A program made the position numbers and the translations under genes. A DNA stretch of 64,000 nt from assembly GCF_001294205.1 (NCBI RefSeq), contig NZ_LAQT01000036.1, positions 140,952 through 204,951 on the forward strand. The letters are read 5' to 3'. The stretch comes from Amantichitinum ursilacus (lineage in GTDB: Bacteria; Pseudomonadota; Gammaproteobacteria; Burkholderiales; Chitinibacteraceae). Under the pieces are notes generated by a model. That model made no database searches. It saw only the letters and a program-made list of their open reading frames with translations, and was not told the DNA's origin. This document shows positions 16,598 to 25,598 of the stretch, piece by piece (positions within the stretch are counted from its first letter, which is position 1; each line of letters starts with the position of its first letter).

Positions 16598-16995
16598 TGA
16601 AAAAACTGGGACATTTAAATCGCGATATCGCGCGTGTATTGGCCAGCATGGGCCACACCGACAGCATCGTGATTGCCGATTGCGGTTTGCCCATTCCGCC
16701 CGGTGTGGAATGCATTGATGTGTCTTTGCAATTGGGCACGCCGGATTTCTTTGCGGTGCTGGATTCGGTCATGGGTGATTTCAAAACCGAACGCGCCGTT
16801 TTCGCCAGCGAATGCCTGACCGCCAATGCGCCGGTGGCTGCGCGCGCCAGCCAGTTTGCCGCGCAAGGCGTGGCCGTTGATTACGTGACCCACGAAGAAT
16901 TCAAGCAACGTTGCCGCAATGCGCACGCCATTATCCGTACCGGCGAATGCAGTCCGTACGCCAATGTAATCCTGCATTCCGGCGTGATTTTTTAA
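16597..16995 (+). CDS. rbsD: D-ribose pyranase
   Basis: 132 residues, normal length. RbsD converts beta-ribopyranose to ribofuranose, the form used by RbsK. The catalytic His20 is present in MGHTD, DCGLPIPPG follows, and the C-terminus SPYANVILHSGVIF is characteristic. The start overlaps the rbsK stop (TAATG), so the two are translationally coupled. Confidence 0.96.
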   Translation: MKKLGHLNRDIARVLASMGHTDSIVIADCGLPIPPGVECIDVSLQLGTPDFFAVLDSVMGDFKTERAVFASECLTANAPVAARASQFAAQGVAVDYVTHEEFKQRCRNAHAIIRTGECSPYANVILHSGVIF

Positions 16996-17005
16996 GGATC
17001 GCGTC

Positions 17006-18535
17006 ATGCATGTTTCTTTACGCGGTATCAGCAAATCGTTCGGGCCAGTGCATGTATTGCAGGACGTTGATTTCAATATCCTTGGCGGCGAAATCCACGC
17101 ATTGATGGGTGAAAACGGCGCGGGCAAATCCACGCTGATGAAAATCCTCAGCGGCGTCTATCGCGCGGACAAAGGCGAGATTGTGATCGATGGCCAGGCC
17201 ACGCCGATTACATCGACGCAAGACGCCGAGCGCCTGGGCATTGCCATCATCCATCAAGAGCTGAATCTGATTCCGCAATTGTCGGTGATGGAAAACCTGT
17301 TTCTGGGCCGCGAGCCACGCCGTTTTGGCGTGATTGACAGCAAGGCCATGCGCACCGCCGCCCGCACCTATCTGCAAGCGCTGGGCGCAGACCGTATCGA
17401 CCCCGAAGCCGAAGCGGGCCTGTTGTCGATTGGCCAGCAGCAAATGGTGGAGATCGCCAAAGCGCTGGCGCTCAACGCCAAAGTGCTGGTGATGGATGAG
17501 CCCACCGCAGCGCTCACCGACCGCGAGATCGAAACGCTGTTCGGCATCATGCAGCAGCTTAAAGCGCAAGGCGTGGCCATCGTTTACGTATCGCATCGCA
17601 TGGAAGAAATCTTCCGCATTTGCGACAAGATCAGCGTGTTGCGCGACGGCCATTTTGTGGGCGAGCGTGTGATTGCGCAGACCAGTTTTGATGAAGTGGT
17701 CAAGCTGATGGTGGGGCGCGAACTGGGCGACCGGTTTCCCAAGCGCGATGCAACGCCGGGCGCGGTGCGGCTGGTGGTTAAAGACCTGGCCGACGCGGGC
17801 AACATCAGCAAGATCAATTTTGAAGTGCGCGCCGGCGAAGTGCTGGGCGTGGCCGGTTTGATGGGCGCGGGCCGTAGCGAAATCCTCAAAACCTTGTTTG
17901 GCATTAACCCACGCACGGCCGGCACGGTAACGCTCGACGGCCAACCGCTGCACATCCGCGATGCGGTTGCCGCCATCGCGCACGGCCTGGCGTTTGTGAC
18001 CGAAGACCGTAAAGGCCAGGGCCTGGTGCTGGGGATGTCGGTGCGCGAAAACGCGACGCTGGTGCACCTTAACCGTTACGCGCATCTGGGCGTGGTCAGC
18101 AGCAAGGCCGAGACCACGGCGGTGGCCAAACTGATCGAACAATTGCGCATCCGCACCCGCGATGCCGAGCTCGACGTCAAATCGTTGTCTGGCGGCAATC
18201 AGCAAAAAGTGGTGTTCGCCAAATGGCTGGCGTTGCCACCCAAGGTGCTGCTGCTGGATGAGCCCACGCGTGGCGTAGACGTCGGCGGCAAAGCCGAGAT
18301 CTATCACATCATCAATCAACTGGCCGCGGCGGGGGTCGCCATTGTGATGGTGTCGTCCGAATTGCCCGAAGTGCTGGCGATGAGCGACCGCATTCTGGTG
18401 ATGCATCAGGGCCATCAGGCCGGCATTTTTGATGCCAAAGACGCAACGCAAGAAACCATCATGACCGCCGCCACTGGCGGCCAGACCGCGGCATTTACTG
18501 CGGATGCGCCACCTGTGGAAAACGTCACCGCATAA
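17006..18535 (+). CDS. rbsA: Ribose ABC transporter, ATP-binding subunit
   Basis: 509 residues with two fused ABC domains, as in RbsA/MglA. The first has Walker A GENGAGKST and signature LSIGQQQ; the second has a degenerate Walker A (GLMGAGRSE) and a canonical LSGGNQQKVVFAKW signature with LLLDEPTRGVDVG. This asymmetry is typical of sugar importers. It energises RbsC on the cytoplasmic face. It follows rbsD by 10 bases. Confidence 0.96.
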   Translation: MHVSLRGISKSFGPVHVLQDVDFNILGGEIHALMGENGAGKSTLMKILSGVYRADKGEIVIDGQATPITSTQDAERLGIAIIHQELNLIPQLSVMENLFLGREPRRFGVIDSKAMRTAARTYLQALGADRIDPEAEAGLLSIGQQQMVEIAKALALNAKVLVMDEPTAALTDREIETLFGIMQQLKAQGVAIVYVSHRMEEIFRICDKISVLRDGHFVGERVIAQTSFDEVVKLMVGRELGDRFPKRDATPGAVRLVVKDLADAGNISKINFEVRAGEVLGVAGLMGAGRSEILKTLFGINPRTAGTVTLDGQPLHIRDAVAAIAHGLAFVTEDRKGQGLVLGMSVRENATLVHLNRYAHLGVVSSKAETTAVAKLIEQLRIRTRDAELDVKSLSGGNQQKVVFAKWLALPPKVLLLDEPTRGVDVGGKAEIYHIINQLAAAGVAIVMVSSELPEVLAMSDRILVMHQGHQAGIFDAKDATQETIMTAATGGQTAAFTADAPPVENVTA

Positions 18536-18593
18536 AACGCAAACCTTTGTTTGTACTAACCCATTCGTACTGAACACAAGAACAGGCAACGCC

Positions 18594-19532
18594 ATGACTC
18601 CTCAACAAAAAGCCACGCTGCAAAAGCTCGGCCCGTTTATTGCACTGCTGCTGGTGGCCACCGGTCTGGCCATCATGAGCCCCGATTTTTTAACCGTGGG
18701 CAATTTGCTGACGGTGATGCGCCAGGTGTCGATCAACGCGCTGATTGCGTTTGGCATGACGCTGGTGATATTGCTGGGCGGTATCGATTTGTCGGTCGGC
18801 TCTATCCTCGGCTTGTCCGCCATATCCAGCGCCAGCTTGATGGCAGCGGGCTTTAATCCGGTGTTTGCGACTGCCGCCGGTGTGGTCGCTGGTGCGGCCA
18901 TGGGCCTGTTTAACGGTCTGGTCATCAGCAAAGGCAAAGTGGCGCCGTTTATTGCCACGCTGGCCACCATGACCGTGTTGCGCGGCCTGTGCATGGTGTT
19001 CTCGCACGGCAGCCCCATCGCCGGCTTTAGCAGCGACTTTTTCAGCATGCTGGGCGGCGGCTATGTGGCTGGACTGATCCCGGTGCCGGTGGTGGGCATG
19101 TTGGTGATGTTTGCCGTGTTCTGGTTTGTGCTCAAAAAGACGGTGTTTGGCCGTCACGTTTACGCGGTGGGCGGCAACGAGGAATCGGCCAGGCTGTCTG
19201 GCGTTAAAGTCGATCGCATCAAGCTGTGGGTGTACACGCTGTCGGGCGCGATGTCGGCGCTGGCGGGCGTGGTGCTGACTTCGCGGCTTAACTCGGCGCA
19301 ACCCAATGCGGGCGCGGGTTATGAGCTGGACGCCATCGCGGCGGTGGTGCTGGGCGGCACCAGCCTGACCGGTGGCCGTGGCTGGATTTTTGGCACGCTG
19401 GTCGGCGCTTTGCTGATCGGTGTGTTGAACAACGGCTTGAATCTGCTGGAGGTATCGTCGTTCTACCAGCAGGTGATCAAGGGCGCGGTCATTCTGCTGG
19501 CCGTGCTGATCGACCGAGGCAATAAAAAGTAA
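18594..19532 (+). CDS. rbsC: Ribose ABC transporter, permease subunit
   Basis: 312 residues with eight to ten hydrophobic segments. It shows family motifs such as LGGIDLSVGSILGLSA, VAPFIATLATMTVLRG and AVVLGGTSLTGGRGWIFGTLVGA. RbsC forms the homodimeric channel for ribose in the inner membrane. The start at 18594 (MTPQQKAT) is preferred over an ATG at 18504 that would lie inside rbsA. Confidence 0.96.
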   Translation: MTPQQKATLQKLGPFIALLLVATGLAIMSPDFLTVGNLLTVMRQVSINALIAFGMTLVILLGGIDLSVGSILGLSAISSASLMAAGFNPVFATAAGVVAGAAMGLFNGLVISKGKVAPFIATLATMTVLRGLCMVFSHGSPIAGFSSDFFSMLGGGYVAGLIPVPVVGMLVMFAVFWFVLKKTVFGRHVYAVGGNEESARLSGVKVDRIKLWVYTLSGAMSALAGVVLTSRLNSAQPNAGAGYELDAIAAVVLGGTSLTGGRGWIFGTLVGALLIGVLNNGLNLLEVSSFYQQVIKGAVILLAVLIDRGNKK

Positions 19533-19541
19533 TCCCGTAAA

Positions 19542-19579
19542 GGCGCGCCAGCCGGTTCCCCATGACGGGCTGGCGCGCC
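19542..19579 (+). other. Perfect 12-bp intercistronic hairpin between rbsC and rbsB
   Basis: GGCGCGCCAGCC (19542-19553) pairs exactly with GGCTGGCGCGCC (19568-19579). No T-tract follows, so it is more likely a processing or 3'-stabilising stem than a strong terminator. Such stems often let cells make unequal amounts of permease and binding protein. Confidence 0.6.
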
Positions 19580-19621
19580 GGTATGACTCTTCTAAAAAAC
19601 ACACGTATGACCAGGAGTTCG

Positions 19622-20572
19622 ATGATGAAACGCATTATTTCCCCGCTGCTGGCCGGCTTGCTGTCGGTGGGCTTGATCGCATGTTCCAAACAAGGTCCGG
19701 ATAGCGCCCCGGCCGAAGCCAGCGCACCGGCTTCTGCCGCCGCCGCAGCACCGGCGGGCGCGGCCACCGTAGGCCTGGCCATTTCGACACTGAACAATCC
19801 GTTCTTTGTTTCGCTGAAAAACGGCGCTGAAGCCGAAGCCAAAAAAGAAGGCATCACGCTGATTACCGTGGATGCGCAGGATGACCCGGCCAAGCAACAG
19901 GCCAGCGTGGAAGATCTGATCCAGAAAAAAGTCAGCGTCATCCTGATCAACCCGACCGATTCGGCCGCCGTGGCGCCAGTGGTGAAAGAAGCCACCGATA
20001 AGGGCATCAAGGTGATCTCGCTGGACCGTAGCGTAACCGGTGCGGAAGTCAGCGCGCATATCGCTTCGGACAACGTGGCCGGTGGCAAGATGGCGGCGGA
20101 GTTCCTGCTGGAAAAAATCGGCGGCAAAGGCAATGTGGTGGAGCTGGAAGGCATTGCGGGTTCGTCCGCCGCGCGTGAACGCGGTCAGGGCTTTCATAGC
20201 GTGATCGACGGCAAGGCCGATGTGAAACTGGCCGCGCGCCAACCGGCTGACTTTGATCGCGCCAAGGGCCTGTCGGTGATGGAAAACATTATCCAGGGCA
20301 ACAAGCATATCGACGGCGTGTTTGCGCACAACGACGAAATGGCGTTGGGCGCGGTTAAAGCGCTGCAAGCCGCTGGCCTGAAGAAAGTGGTCGTGGTGGG
20401 TTTTGACGCCACCGCCGATGCTGTCGCCGCCGTCAAAGCGGGCGATCTTGCGGCAACCGTACAACAACAACCTGAATTGATCGGCCAATCTGGCGTGCAA
20501 GCTGCGAAGAAGTTGATTGATGGTCAGACCGTTGATAAATTCATCCCCGTACCGCTGAATCTGATCAAGTAA
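19622..20572 (+). CDS. rbsB: Ribose-binding lipoprotein of the ABC transporter
   Basis: 316 residues. The N-terminus is a lipoprotein signal with lipobox LIAC (Cys21), then an Ala/Ser/Pro linker (about residues 25-48), then a type I periplasmic binding domain (GLAISTLNNPFFVSLKNGA, LINPTDSAAVAPVV, HNDEMALGAVKAL). E. coli RbsB is a free periplasmic protein, so lipid anchoring is unusual; Ser at +2 would predict outer-membrane sorting by the E. coli rule. AGGAG precedes the ATG. An intrinsic terminator follows. Confidence 0.93.
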   Translation: MMKRIISPLLAGLLSVGLIACSKQGPDSAPAEASAPASAAAAAPAGAATVGLAISTLNNPFFVSLKNGAEAEAKKEGITLITVDAQDDPAKQQASVEDLIQKKVSVILINPTDSAAVAPVVKEATDKGIKVISLDRSVTGAEVSAHIASDNVAGGKMAAEFLLEKIGGKGNVVELEGIAGSSAARERGQGFHSVIDGKADVKLAARQPADFDRAKGLSVMENIIQGNKHIDGVFAHNDEMALGAVKALQAAGLKKVVVVGFDATADAVAAVKAGDLAATVQQQPELIGQSGVQAAKKLIDGQTVDKFIPVPLNLIK

Positions 20573-20625
20573 GTGTGACTGGATCAGCCTGGCGCCGTTG
20601 ACGCACCGACTGCCAAAACGAGCCT

Positions 20626-20657
20626 TAGGCCCTCGCGATGATCGCGGGGGCTTTTTT
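20626..20657 (+). terminator. Intrinsic terminator of the rbs operon
   Basis: GCCCTCGCGA-TGA-TCGCGGGGGC forms a GC-rich stem followed directly by TTTTTT, about 55 bases after the rbsB stop. Confidence 0.85.
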
Positions 20658-20681
20658 CTAGGCAACAAGAAATGAATACGC

Positions 20682-20843
20682 CATAGGGTGGGTCTTGACC
20701 CACCACCCAAAGCCGTAACCAGCATCGCAGCGTTCTGTTCATCCACTTTGAAGGGTGGGTCTGGTCCCACCACTCAAAGGCCTAAGTCCGTACGCAGCGT
20801 TCTGCTCATACACTTTGAATGGTGGGTCATGACCCACCCTATG
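20682..20843. repeat. Palindromic repeat element, three-hairpin copy (B)
   Basis: Same architecture as copy A: CATAGGGTGGGTC-TT-GACCCACC at the left, a middle GGTGGGTCTGGTCCCACC, and GGTGGGTC-AT-GACCCACCCTATG at the right. The spacers share GCAGCGTTCTG-TCAT-CACTTTGAA. It lies between the rbs terminator and the downstream regulator. Confidence 0.85.
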
Positions 20844-20887
20844 CGGCGTAGCCTTCAGAAATCGTATTGACCCCAACAGGCGTAAAC

Positions 20888-21889
20888 GTGTCCAGCTTTG
20901 CAAGACTGACCATCGACGATATCGCGCGCCTGGCGCAGGTGTCGCGCACGACCGCCAGCATGGTGCTGAATGGCTATGCCGAGCGCTATCGCATTTCCAA
21001 AGCCACGGTGGAGCGCGTGCTCAAAGTGGCGGAGGAACATCATTTCAGCCCCAGCCAGTCGGCACGCGCCTTGCGCTCGCGCCGCAGCAACACCATCGGC
21101 CTGGTGATTCCCGATCTGACCAACTCGGCGCATTCGGCGCTGGCGCAAGCGCTGGAATCGCTGTGCCGCGCTGATGGCTATCAGATGGTGATGGTCACCA
21201 GCGACGAAGACCCGCAGCGCGAAACCGATGGCATTGCGCATCTGGTGGCGCGGCAGGTGGATGGCGTGGTGGTGGTGCCGTGTACGGCGGACGCATCCCG
21301 TTATCAGAAATGGACGCAGCGTTTGCCCTTCGTGTTTGTCGATCGCCGCATTGAAGACTCCGACATTCCCTCTGTGGTTAGCGATGCCACAGCCACAGTG
21401 GCGCAACTGGTGGAACGCGCCATCGAGCAAGGCGCTAGCGAAATCGTCTATTTCGGCGGCCAGCCCGCGTTGTCGGCCAGCCGTGATCGTCTGGCCGGCT
21501 ATCGCAGCGCCCTCTCCCGCCACGGCATGACCGAACAGCCCGACTGGGTATTCGAACGTGATTTCCAGCGCGATTCGGGCTACGCGCTGATGCGCGACTG
21601 GGTGGCGCAGCACCAGCGCTATCCGCAAGCGTTATTTACCGCCTCGATTACGCTACTGGAAGGCGTGCTGGCGTTTATCAACGACAATGCCGCCATGACC
21701 GGCGCGCCAGCGCGCCTGATGACCTTCGATGATCATCGGCTGCTGGATTGTCTGCCCGTGCGCATCGATGCCATCGTGCAAGACAGTCAGGCGCTGGCCC
21801 AGCAAAGCCTGGATGCGGTGATGGCGCTGCTGCAGGGCCAGACGCCCGAATCGCGGCGCGTGCCTGCGCATATTCATCAGCGGACCTGA
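20888..21889 (+). CDS. LacI-family regulator, Cra/FruR-like
   Basis: 333 residues from a GTG at 20888 with CAGG upstream; a TTG at 20867 is possible. The N-terminus TIDDIARLAQVSRTTASMVL is the LacI helix-turn-helix, and the sequence resembles E. coli Cra through most of its length (IGLVIPDLTNSAH, IEQGASEIVYFGGQPALSAS, ALFTASITLLEGV, FDDHRLLDCL). Its place right after rbsB suggests it is the local ribose-operon regulator using a Cra-type domain. A Cra-like palindrome lies upstream of rbsK. Whether the ligand is a sugar phosphate is unknown. Confidence 0.88.
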   Translation: MSSFARLTIDDIARLAQVSRTTASMVLNGYAERYRISKATVERVLKVAEEHHFSPSQSARALRSRRSNTIGLVIPDLTNSAHSALAQALESLCRADGYQMVMVTSDEDPQRETDGIAHLVARQVDGVVVVPCTADASRYQKWTQRLPFVFVDRRIEDSDIPSVVSDATATVAQLVERAIEQGASEIVYFGGQPALSASRDRLAGYRSALSRHGMTEQPDWVFERDFQRDSGYALMRDWVAQHQRYPQALFTASITLLEGVLAFINDNAAMTGAPARLMTFDDHRLLDCLPVRIDAIVQDSQALAQQSLDAVMALLQGQTPESRRVPAHIHQRT

Positions 21890-21969
21890 TCTGGCGCAAA
21901 AACCGGCGTTGGCAGAATTATGCGAGCGGTTTACGCTACGCAGCTCTGGCCCCCAGTTACAGGAAACCC

Positions 21970-22941
21970 ATGAATCTGCAATATCCCAAAGTGGTCGCAC
22001 TGGGTGGCGGCACCGGATTATCGGCGCTGCTGCGTGGCCTTAAGCGGTTTCCGGTGGATATCACCGCGATTGTGACGGTGGCCGATGACGGCGGCAGTTC
22101 CGGAATTCTGCATCGCGAATTACGGGTGCCCCCGCCTGGCGACATCCGCAACGTATTGGTGGCGCTAAGCGAAGCCGAAGGCATTTTTAATGACTTGCTG
22201 CAATTTCGCTTCAAGTCAGTGGAAGGCGGCCATTATCTGGATGGCCATTCGATGGGCAATCTGCTGCTGACGGCGATGTTCTCGCTGACGCACGGCAACT
22301 TTGTCAAAGCCGTCGAGAACATGGGCGTGGTGCTTAACATCAAAGGCCGCGTCTATCCGGTCTGCCCCAACGCTACCGTATTGCACGCCGAACTGGCCGA
22401 TGGCCGCATCGTGCATGGCGAATCGAAACTGGCCTCGCATGGTTCGGCCATCAAGCGGGTGTTTTTTGATTCGGATGTGCGCGCCGAGCCGTTGGCGATC
22501 AAAGCCATTGAAGACGCCGACGTCATCGTGATGGGCCCAGGCAGCCTGTATACCAGCGTGCTGCCCAATCTATTGCTGCCCGAGATTGCCGCCGCCATCA
22601 ACGCCAACGACCACGCCGATCGCATCTATGTGTGCAATCTGATGACTGAAGCGGGTGAATCCGACCATCTGAGTGCAGCGGGGCACGTGCAAGCCATCCT
22701 CGACCACGGCATTACGCGCGTGGACAAGGTGATCATCAATGATGAGCACATTCCGGACGAGGTGGTGGCGCGCTACGCCGCCGAGAATGCCGAGCCGGTG
22801 ATCAACGATTACGCGGCGCTGGATGCGCTGGGGGTGGAGGTGATCCGCACCCGCATCGCCAGCCTCGCCGACGGCGTGGTGCGGCACGACTCGATCAAAA
22901 CCGCCGCCAGCGTGTACGCGATCGCGCTGGAAAAGGTCTGA
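21970..22941 (+). CDS. yvcK: YvcK/CofD-like protein (gluconeogenesis factor family)
   Basis: 323 residues. The opening VVALGGGTGLSALLRGLK, the VADDGGSSG motif, PPPGDIRNVLVAL and the later MGPGSLYTSVLPNLL match the YvcK/YbhK group of the CofD-like fold. In Bacillus this UDP-GlcNAc-binding protein is needed for growth on gluconeogenic carbon sources and for cell shape. It sits 80 bases after the LacI-type gene on the same strand, a carbon-metabolism context that fits but does not prove that role. Confidence 0.9.
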   Translation: MNLQYPKVVALGGGTGLSALLRGLKRFPVDITAIVTVADDGGSSGILHRELRVPPPGDIRNVLVALSEAEGIFNDLLQFRFKSVEGGHYLDGHSMGNLLLTAMFSLTHGNFVKAVENMGVVLNIKGRVYPVCPNATVLHAELADGRIVHGESKLASHGSAIKRVFFDSDVRAEPLAIKAIEDADVIVMGPGSLYTSVLPNLLLPEIAAAINANDHADRIYVCNLMTEAGESDHLSAAGHVQAILDHGITRVDKVIINDEHIPDEVVARYAAENAEPVINDYAALDALGVEVIRTRIASLADGVVRHDSIKTAASVYAIALEKV

Positions 22942-22966
22942 CCCCCAACGCAAAAAAGAATGGTGG

Positions 22967-23064
22967 CATAGGGTGGGTCAGGACCCACCGATCAAAGCCG
23001 GCGAGCCGCATGATGTCGTTAATCTCGCCACGGCTTTGCGTGGTGGGTCTTGCCCTACCCTATG
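22967..23064. repeat. Palindromic repeat element, two-hairpin copy (C)
   Basis: CATAGGGTGGGTC-AG-GACCCACC on the left and GGTGGGTC-TTGCCCTACCCTATG on the right (right stem partly degenerate), with a 50-base spacer. It fills the gap between convergent yvcK and the secreted-protein gene. Confidence 0.85.
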
Positions 23065-23073
23065 CATATCAAC

Positions 23074-23610
23074 TTACAAGCAAGGTTGCAGCACTTGCTT
23101 CAGCGCAGCGGCGTCGCTGGGCAGATTGAACTGCGCTACCAGCGGTTTGCCTTTGCCATCGGCGCTGGCCACTTCCACTTTCAGCGGTTTACCGGCGTTG
23201 CTCAGCCACGCGGCCAGTTCTTTTTTGGTGGGCTGCAGCGAAAACGCAAAGTTCGGCCCTTGCGCCGCGCCGCTGGCGTTGTATTTAGCCGCGGCCTTGG
23301 CGGTATCCACGCTGACCAGCTTTTCCTTGATACCCGCGCCCGCCGCGCCTTCAAACGGCGTGGTATTGAAATTGGCGGATTTGCCGATGCTCAGATACGC
23401 ATACGGCTCGGCATTGGGCTGGCACGCTACCGACAAGCTGGCGGTATGCGCGCTGTCGCCATTAAGCGTGGTGCTGGGCAATGTCGCGGTTTGTAACGAC
23501 TGGCCGGCCACGGGTTTGGCCACTTGCCATGTGGTGGGCTGGTTGGCTTGCGCCAGCGTAACGGCGGCCAGCAAGGCGATGGCGAGTGCGGATCGGTGAC
23601 GGATGTTCAT
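23074..23610 (-). CDS. Hypothetical secreted protein
   Basis: 178 residues, family not recognised. A clear signal peptide (IRHRSALAIALLAAVTLAQA) leads a mature protein with only two cysteines (VACQPN and the C-terminal QPCL), which could form a disulfide. The rest is Ala/Thr/Lys-rich and without membrane segments. It is probably periplasmic. It stands alone, convergent with yvcK across a repeat element. Confidence 0.7.
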   Translation of the reverse strand: MNIRHRSALAIALLAAVTLAQANQPTTWQVAKPVAGQSLQTATLPSTTLNGDSAHTASLSVACQPNAEPYAYLSIGKSANFNTTPFEGAAGAGIKEKLVSVDTAKAAAKYNASGAAQGPNFAFSLQPTKKELAAWLSNAGKPLKVEVASADGKGKPLVAQFNLPSDAAALKQVLQPCL

Positions 23611-23737
23611 GGCAGGATGCTCCGTAGGCTGGACAAGAATTGAGATTCTTCCGAGCTTAAAGGCAGCAAGTCACACGATGTAACCGCATTTTTACCCAAA
23701 AAAGTTGCGGAACTTCGCTGACTACACGGTCAGCGCA

Positions 23738-23772
23738 AAACAGACACGGAGCATTGCTGCCCCGTGTCTGTG
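23738..23772 (-). terminator. Intrinsic terminator of the fumarase gene
   Basis: ACAGACACGG and CCGTGTCTGT form a perfect 10-bp stem. Read on the minus strand it is followed by TTTT. It lies about 50 bases past the fumarase stop. A second dyad, CCCACTC (23782-23788) / GAGTGGG (23801-23807), lies between. Confidence 0.75.
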
Positions 23773-23817
23773 CATCCAGACCCACTCATCCTCGCGGGCG
23801 AGTGGGTTGAAGATGGA

Positions 23818-25335
23818 TCAGGAAACGACCGGAATTTTGCCGATCTTCGCCTGCCACTGTTTTGGCGCAACGGCGTGTACCGAAATGCCAGTGCTATCCA
23901 CCGCCACGGTCACCGGCATGTCGACCACATCAAACTCATAAATGGCTTCCATGCCCAGATCAGCAAACGCCACCACCTGGCTGCCCTTGATCGCCTTGGA
24001 CACCAGATACGCCGCGCCGCCTACTGCCATCAGATACACCGCCTTGTTGTCGCGGATGGCCTCGACCGCCGCCGGGCCGCGTTCAGCCTTGCCCACCATG
24101 CCCAGCAAGCCGGTGGTTTCCAGCATCTGGCGAGTGAACTTGTCCATGCGCGTGGCCGTGGTCGGGCCAGCGGGCCCCACCACCTCGTCGCGGACCGGGT
24201 CGACCGGGCCCACGTAATAGATAAAGCGGTTGGTAAAGTCCACCGGCAGCGTCTCGCCCTTGTTGAGCATATCCACCATGCGTTTGTGCGCGGCATCGCG
24301 GCCGGTCAGCAGTTTGCCGTTTAACAACAGCGTCTGGCCGGGCTGCCAACTGGCAACTTCTTCGCGCGTAATGCGGTTCAGATCAACGCGCTTTGCGTCG
24401 GCGGCCGGGCTCCAGGTCACGTCAGGCCAGTCTTCCAGCTTGGGCGCTTCCAGGACGGCCGGGCCGCTGCCATCCAGCGTAAAGTGCACGTGGCGGGTGG
24501 CGGCGCAGTTGGGGATCATCGCCACCGGCAAGCTGGCGGCATGGGTGGGGCAATCCATAATCTTCACGTCCAGCACGGTGGCCAGGCCGCCCAGACCTTG
24601 CGCGCCGATGCCCAGCGCGTTCACCTTCTCGTAAAGCTCGATGCGCAATTCTTCCACGCGGTTTTGCGGGCCGCGCGCGATCAGGTCCTGAATATCGATT
24701 TCCTGCATCAACGATTCTTTGGCCATCAGCATGGCTTTTTCGGCGGTGCCGCCAATGCCGATGCCGAGCATGCCGGGCGGACACCAGCCTGCGCCCATCA
24801 GCGGCACGGTTTTCAGCACCCAGTCCACAATCGAATCGGACGGGTTCAGCATCACAAACTTGGATTTATTCTCAGAACCACCGCCCTTGGCAGCAATATC
24901 GATTTCGACGGTATCACCGGCCACAATCTCGTAATGGATGACGGCCGGGGTGTTGTCTTTGGTGTTTTTGCGCCCGCCCGCCGGGTCTTGCAGGATAGAC
25001 GCGCGCAATTTGTTGTCGGGATGCAGATAAGCGCGGCGGACACCTTCGTTGATCATATCCGTCACGCTCATCGTCGCGTCGGCCCACTGCACATTCATGC
25101 CGACGCGCACAAAACAGGTGACGATGCCTGTGTCTTGGCAGATGGGGCGCTGGCCCTGCGCGCACAGGCGGCTGTTGGTCAGAATCTGTGCGATGGCGTC
25201 TTTGGCGGCCGGGCTTTCTTCGCGCTCGTAAGCGGCGCCCAGTGCTTTGATATAGTCGGCCGGATGGTAATAGCTGATGTACTGCAGACTGTCGGCAATG
25301 CTGTCGATCAAGTCGTCCTGGCGGATGACGGCCAT
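23818..25335 (-). CDS. fumA: Class I (iron-sulfur) fumarate hydratase
   Basis: 505 residues, typical of homodimeric [4Fe-4S] fumarases. Candidate cluster cysteines are in RPICQDTGI, GAGWCPPGMLG and IPNCAATRH, and the C-terminal domain (VVGPAGPTTATRMDKFT, LMAVGGAAYLVSKAI) is complete. It hydrates fumarate to malate in the TCA cycle. It is a single-gene unit with its own terminator and is divergent from a PhnF-like regulator. Confidence 0.96.
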   Translation of the reverse strand: MAVIRQDDLIDSIADSLQYISYYHPADYIKALGAAYEREESPAAKDAIAQILTNSRLCAQGQRPICQDTGIVTCFVRVGMNVQWADATMSVTDMINEGVRRAYLHPDNKLRASILQDPAGGRKNTKDNTPAVIHYEIVAGDTVEIDIAAKGGGSENKSKFVMLNPSDSIVDWVLKTVPLMGAGWCPPGMLGIGIGGTAEKAMLMAKESLMQEIDIQDLIARGPQNRVEELRIELYEKVNALGIGAQGLGGLATVLDVKIMDCPTHAASLPVAMIPNCAATRHVHFTLDGSGPAVLEAPKLEDWPDVTWSPAADAKRVDLNRITREEVASWQPGQTLLLNGKLLTGRDAAHKRMVDMLNKGETLPVDFTNRFIYYVGPVDPVRDEVVGPAGPTTATRMDKFTRQMLETTGLLGMVGKAERGPAAVEAIRDNKAVYLMAVGGAAYLVSKAIKGSQVVAFADLGMEAIYEFDVVDMPVTVAVDSTGISVHAVAPKQWQAKIGKIPVVS

Positions 25336-25518
25336 GCGAAAACTCCAGTGGGATCGGATGTAAGCGGCAACAACGTGCTGCGGCGCGCAATTTTAGCAAA
25401 AGCCGCTGTAGTTGCGCGCTGCCGATTACACCAGGCGGGCTGTTTTGCCACGCCACCCGGTACGGCTGCAAGGCTTATCGGGTGTTGGATGTATGTTCGC
25501 GGCGGCACAATGATGCAA

Positions 25519-25530
25519 TCATCTAGATGA
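25519..25530. promoter_or_regulatory. Perfect palindrome upstream of the GntR/PhnF-like gene
   Basis: TCATCTAGATGA is a perfect 12-base palindrome, 69 bases before the regulator ATG and 184 before the divergent fumarase start. It is the right size for a GntR-family (HutC subfamily) autoregulatory site. Binding is inferred. Confidence 0.45.
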
Positions 25531-25598
25531 AATCTAAGCCCCTTAAACTGTCAGCTACATCGCCCGACATGCGGGCGCATTACAGGAATCGAACAGCA

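Noticed and set aside
17018..18595. 525-codon minus-strand open frame across rbsA
   Set aside because: Antisense of an unmistakable RbsA, His/Gln/Arg-rich, a usual artefact of GC-rich DNA.
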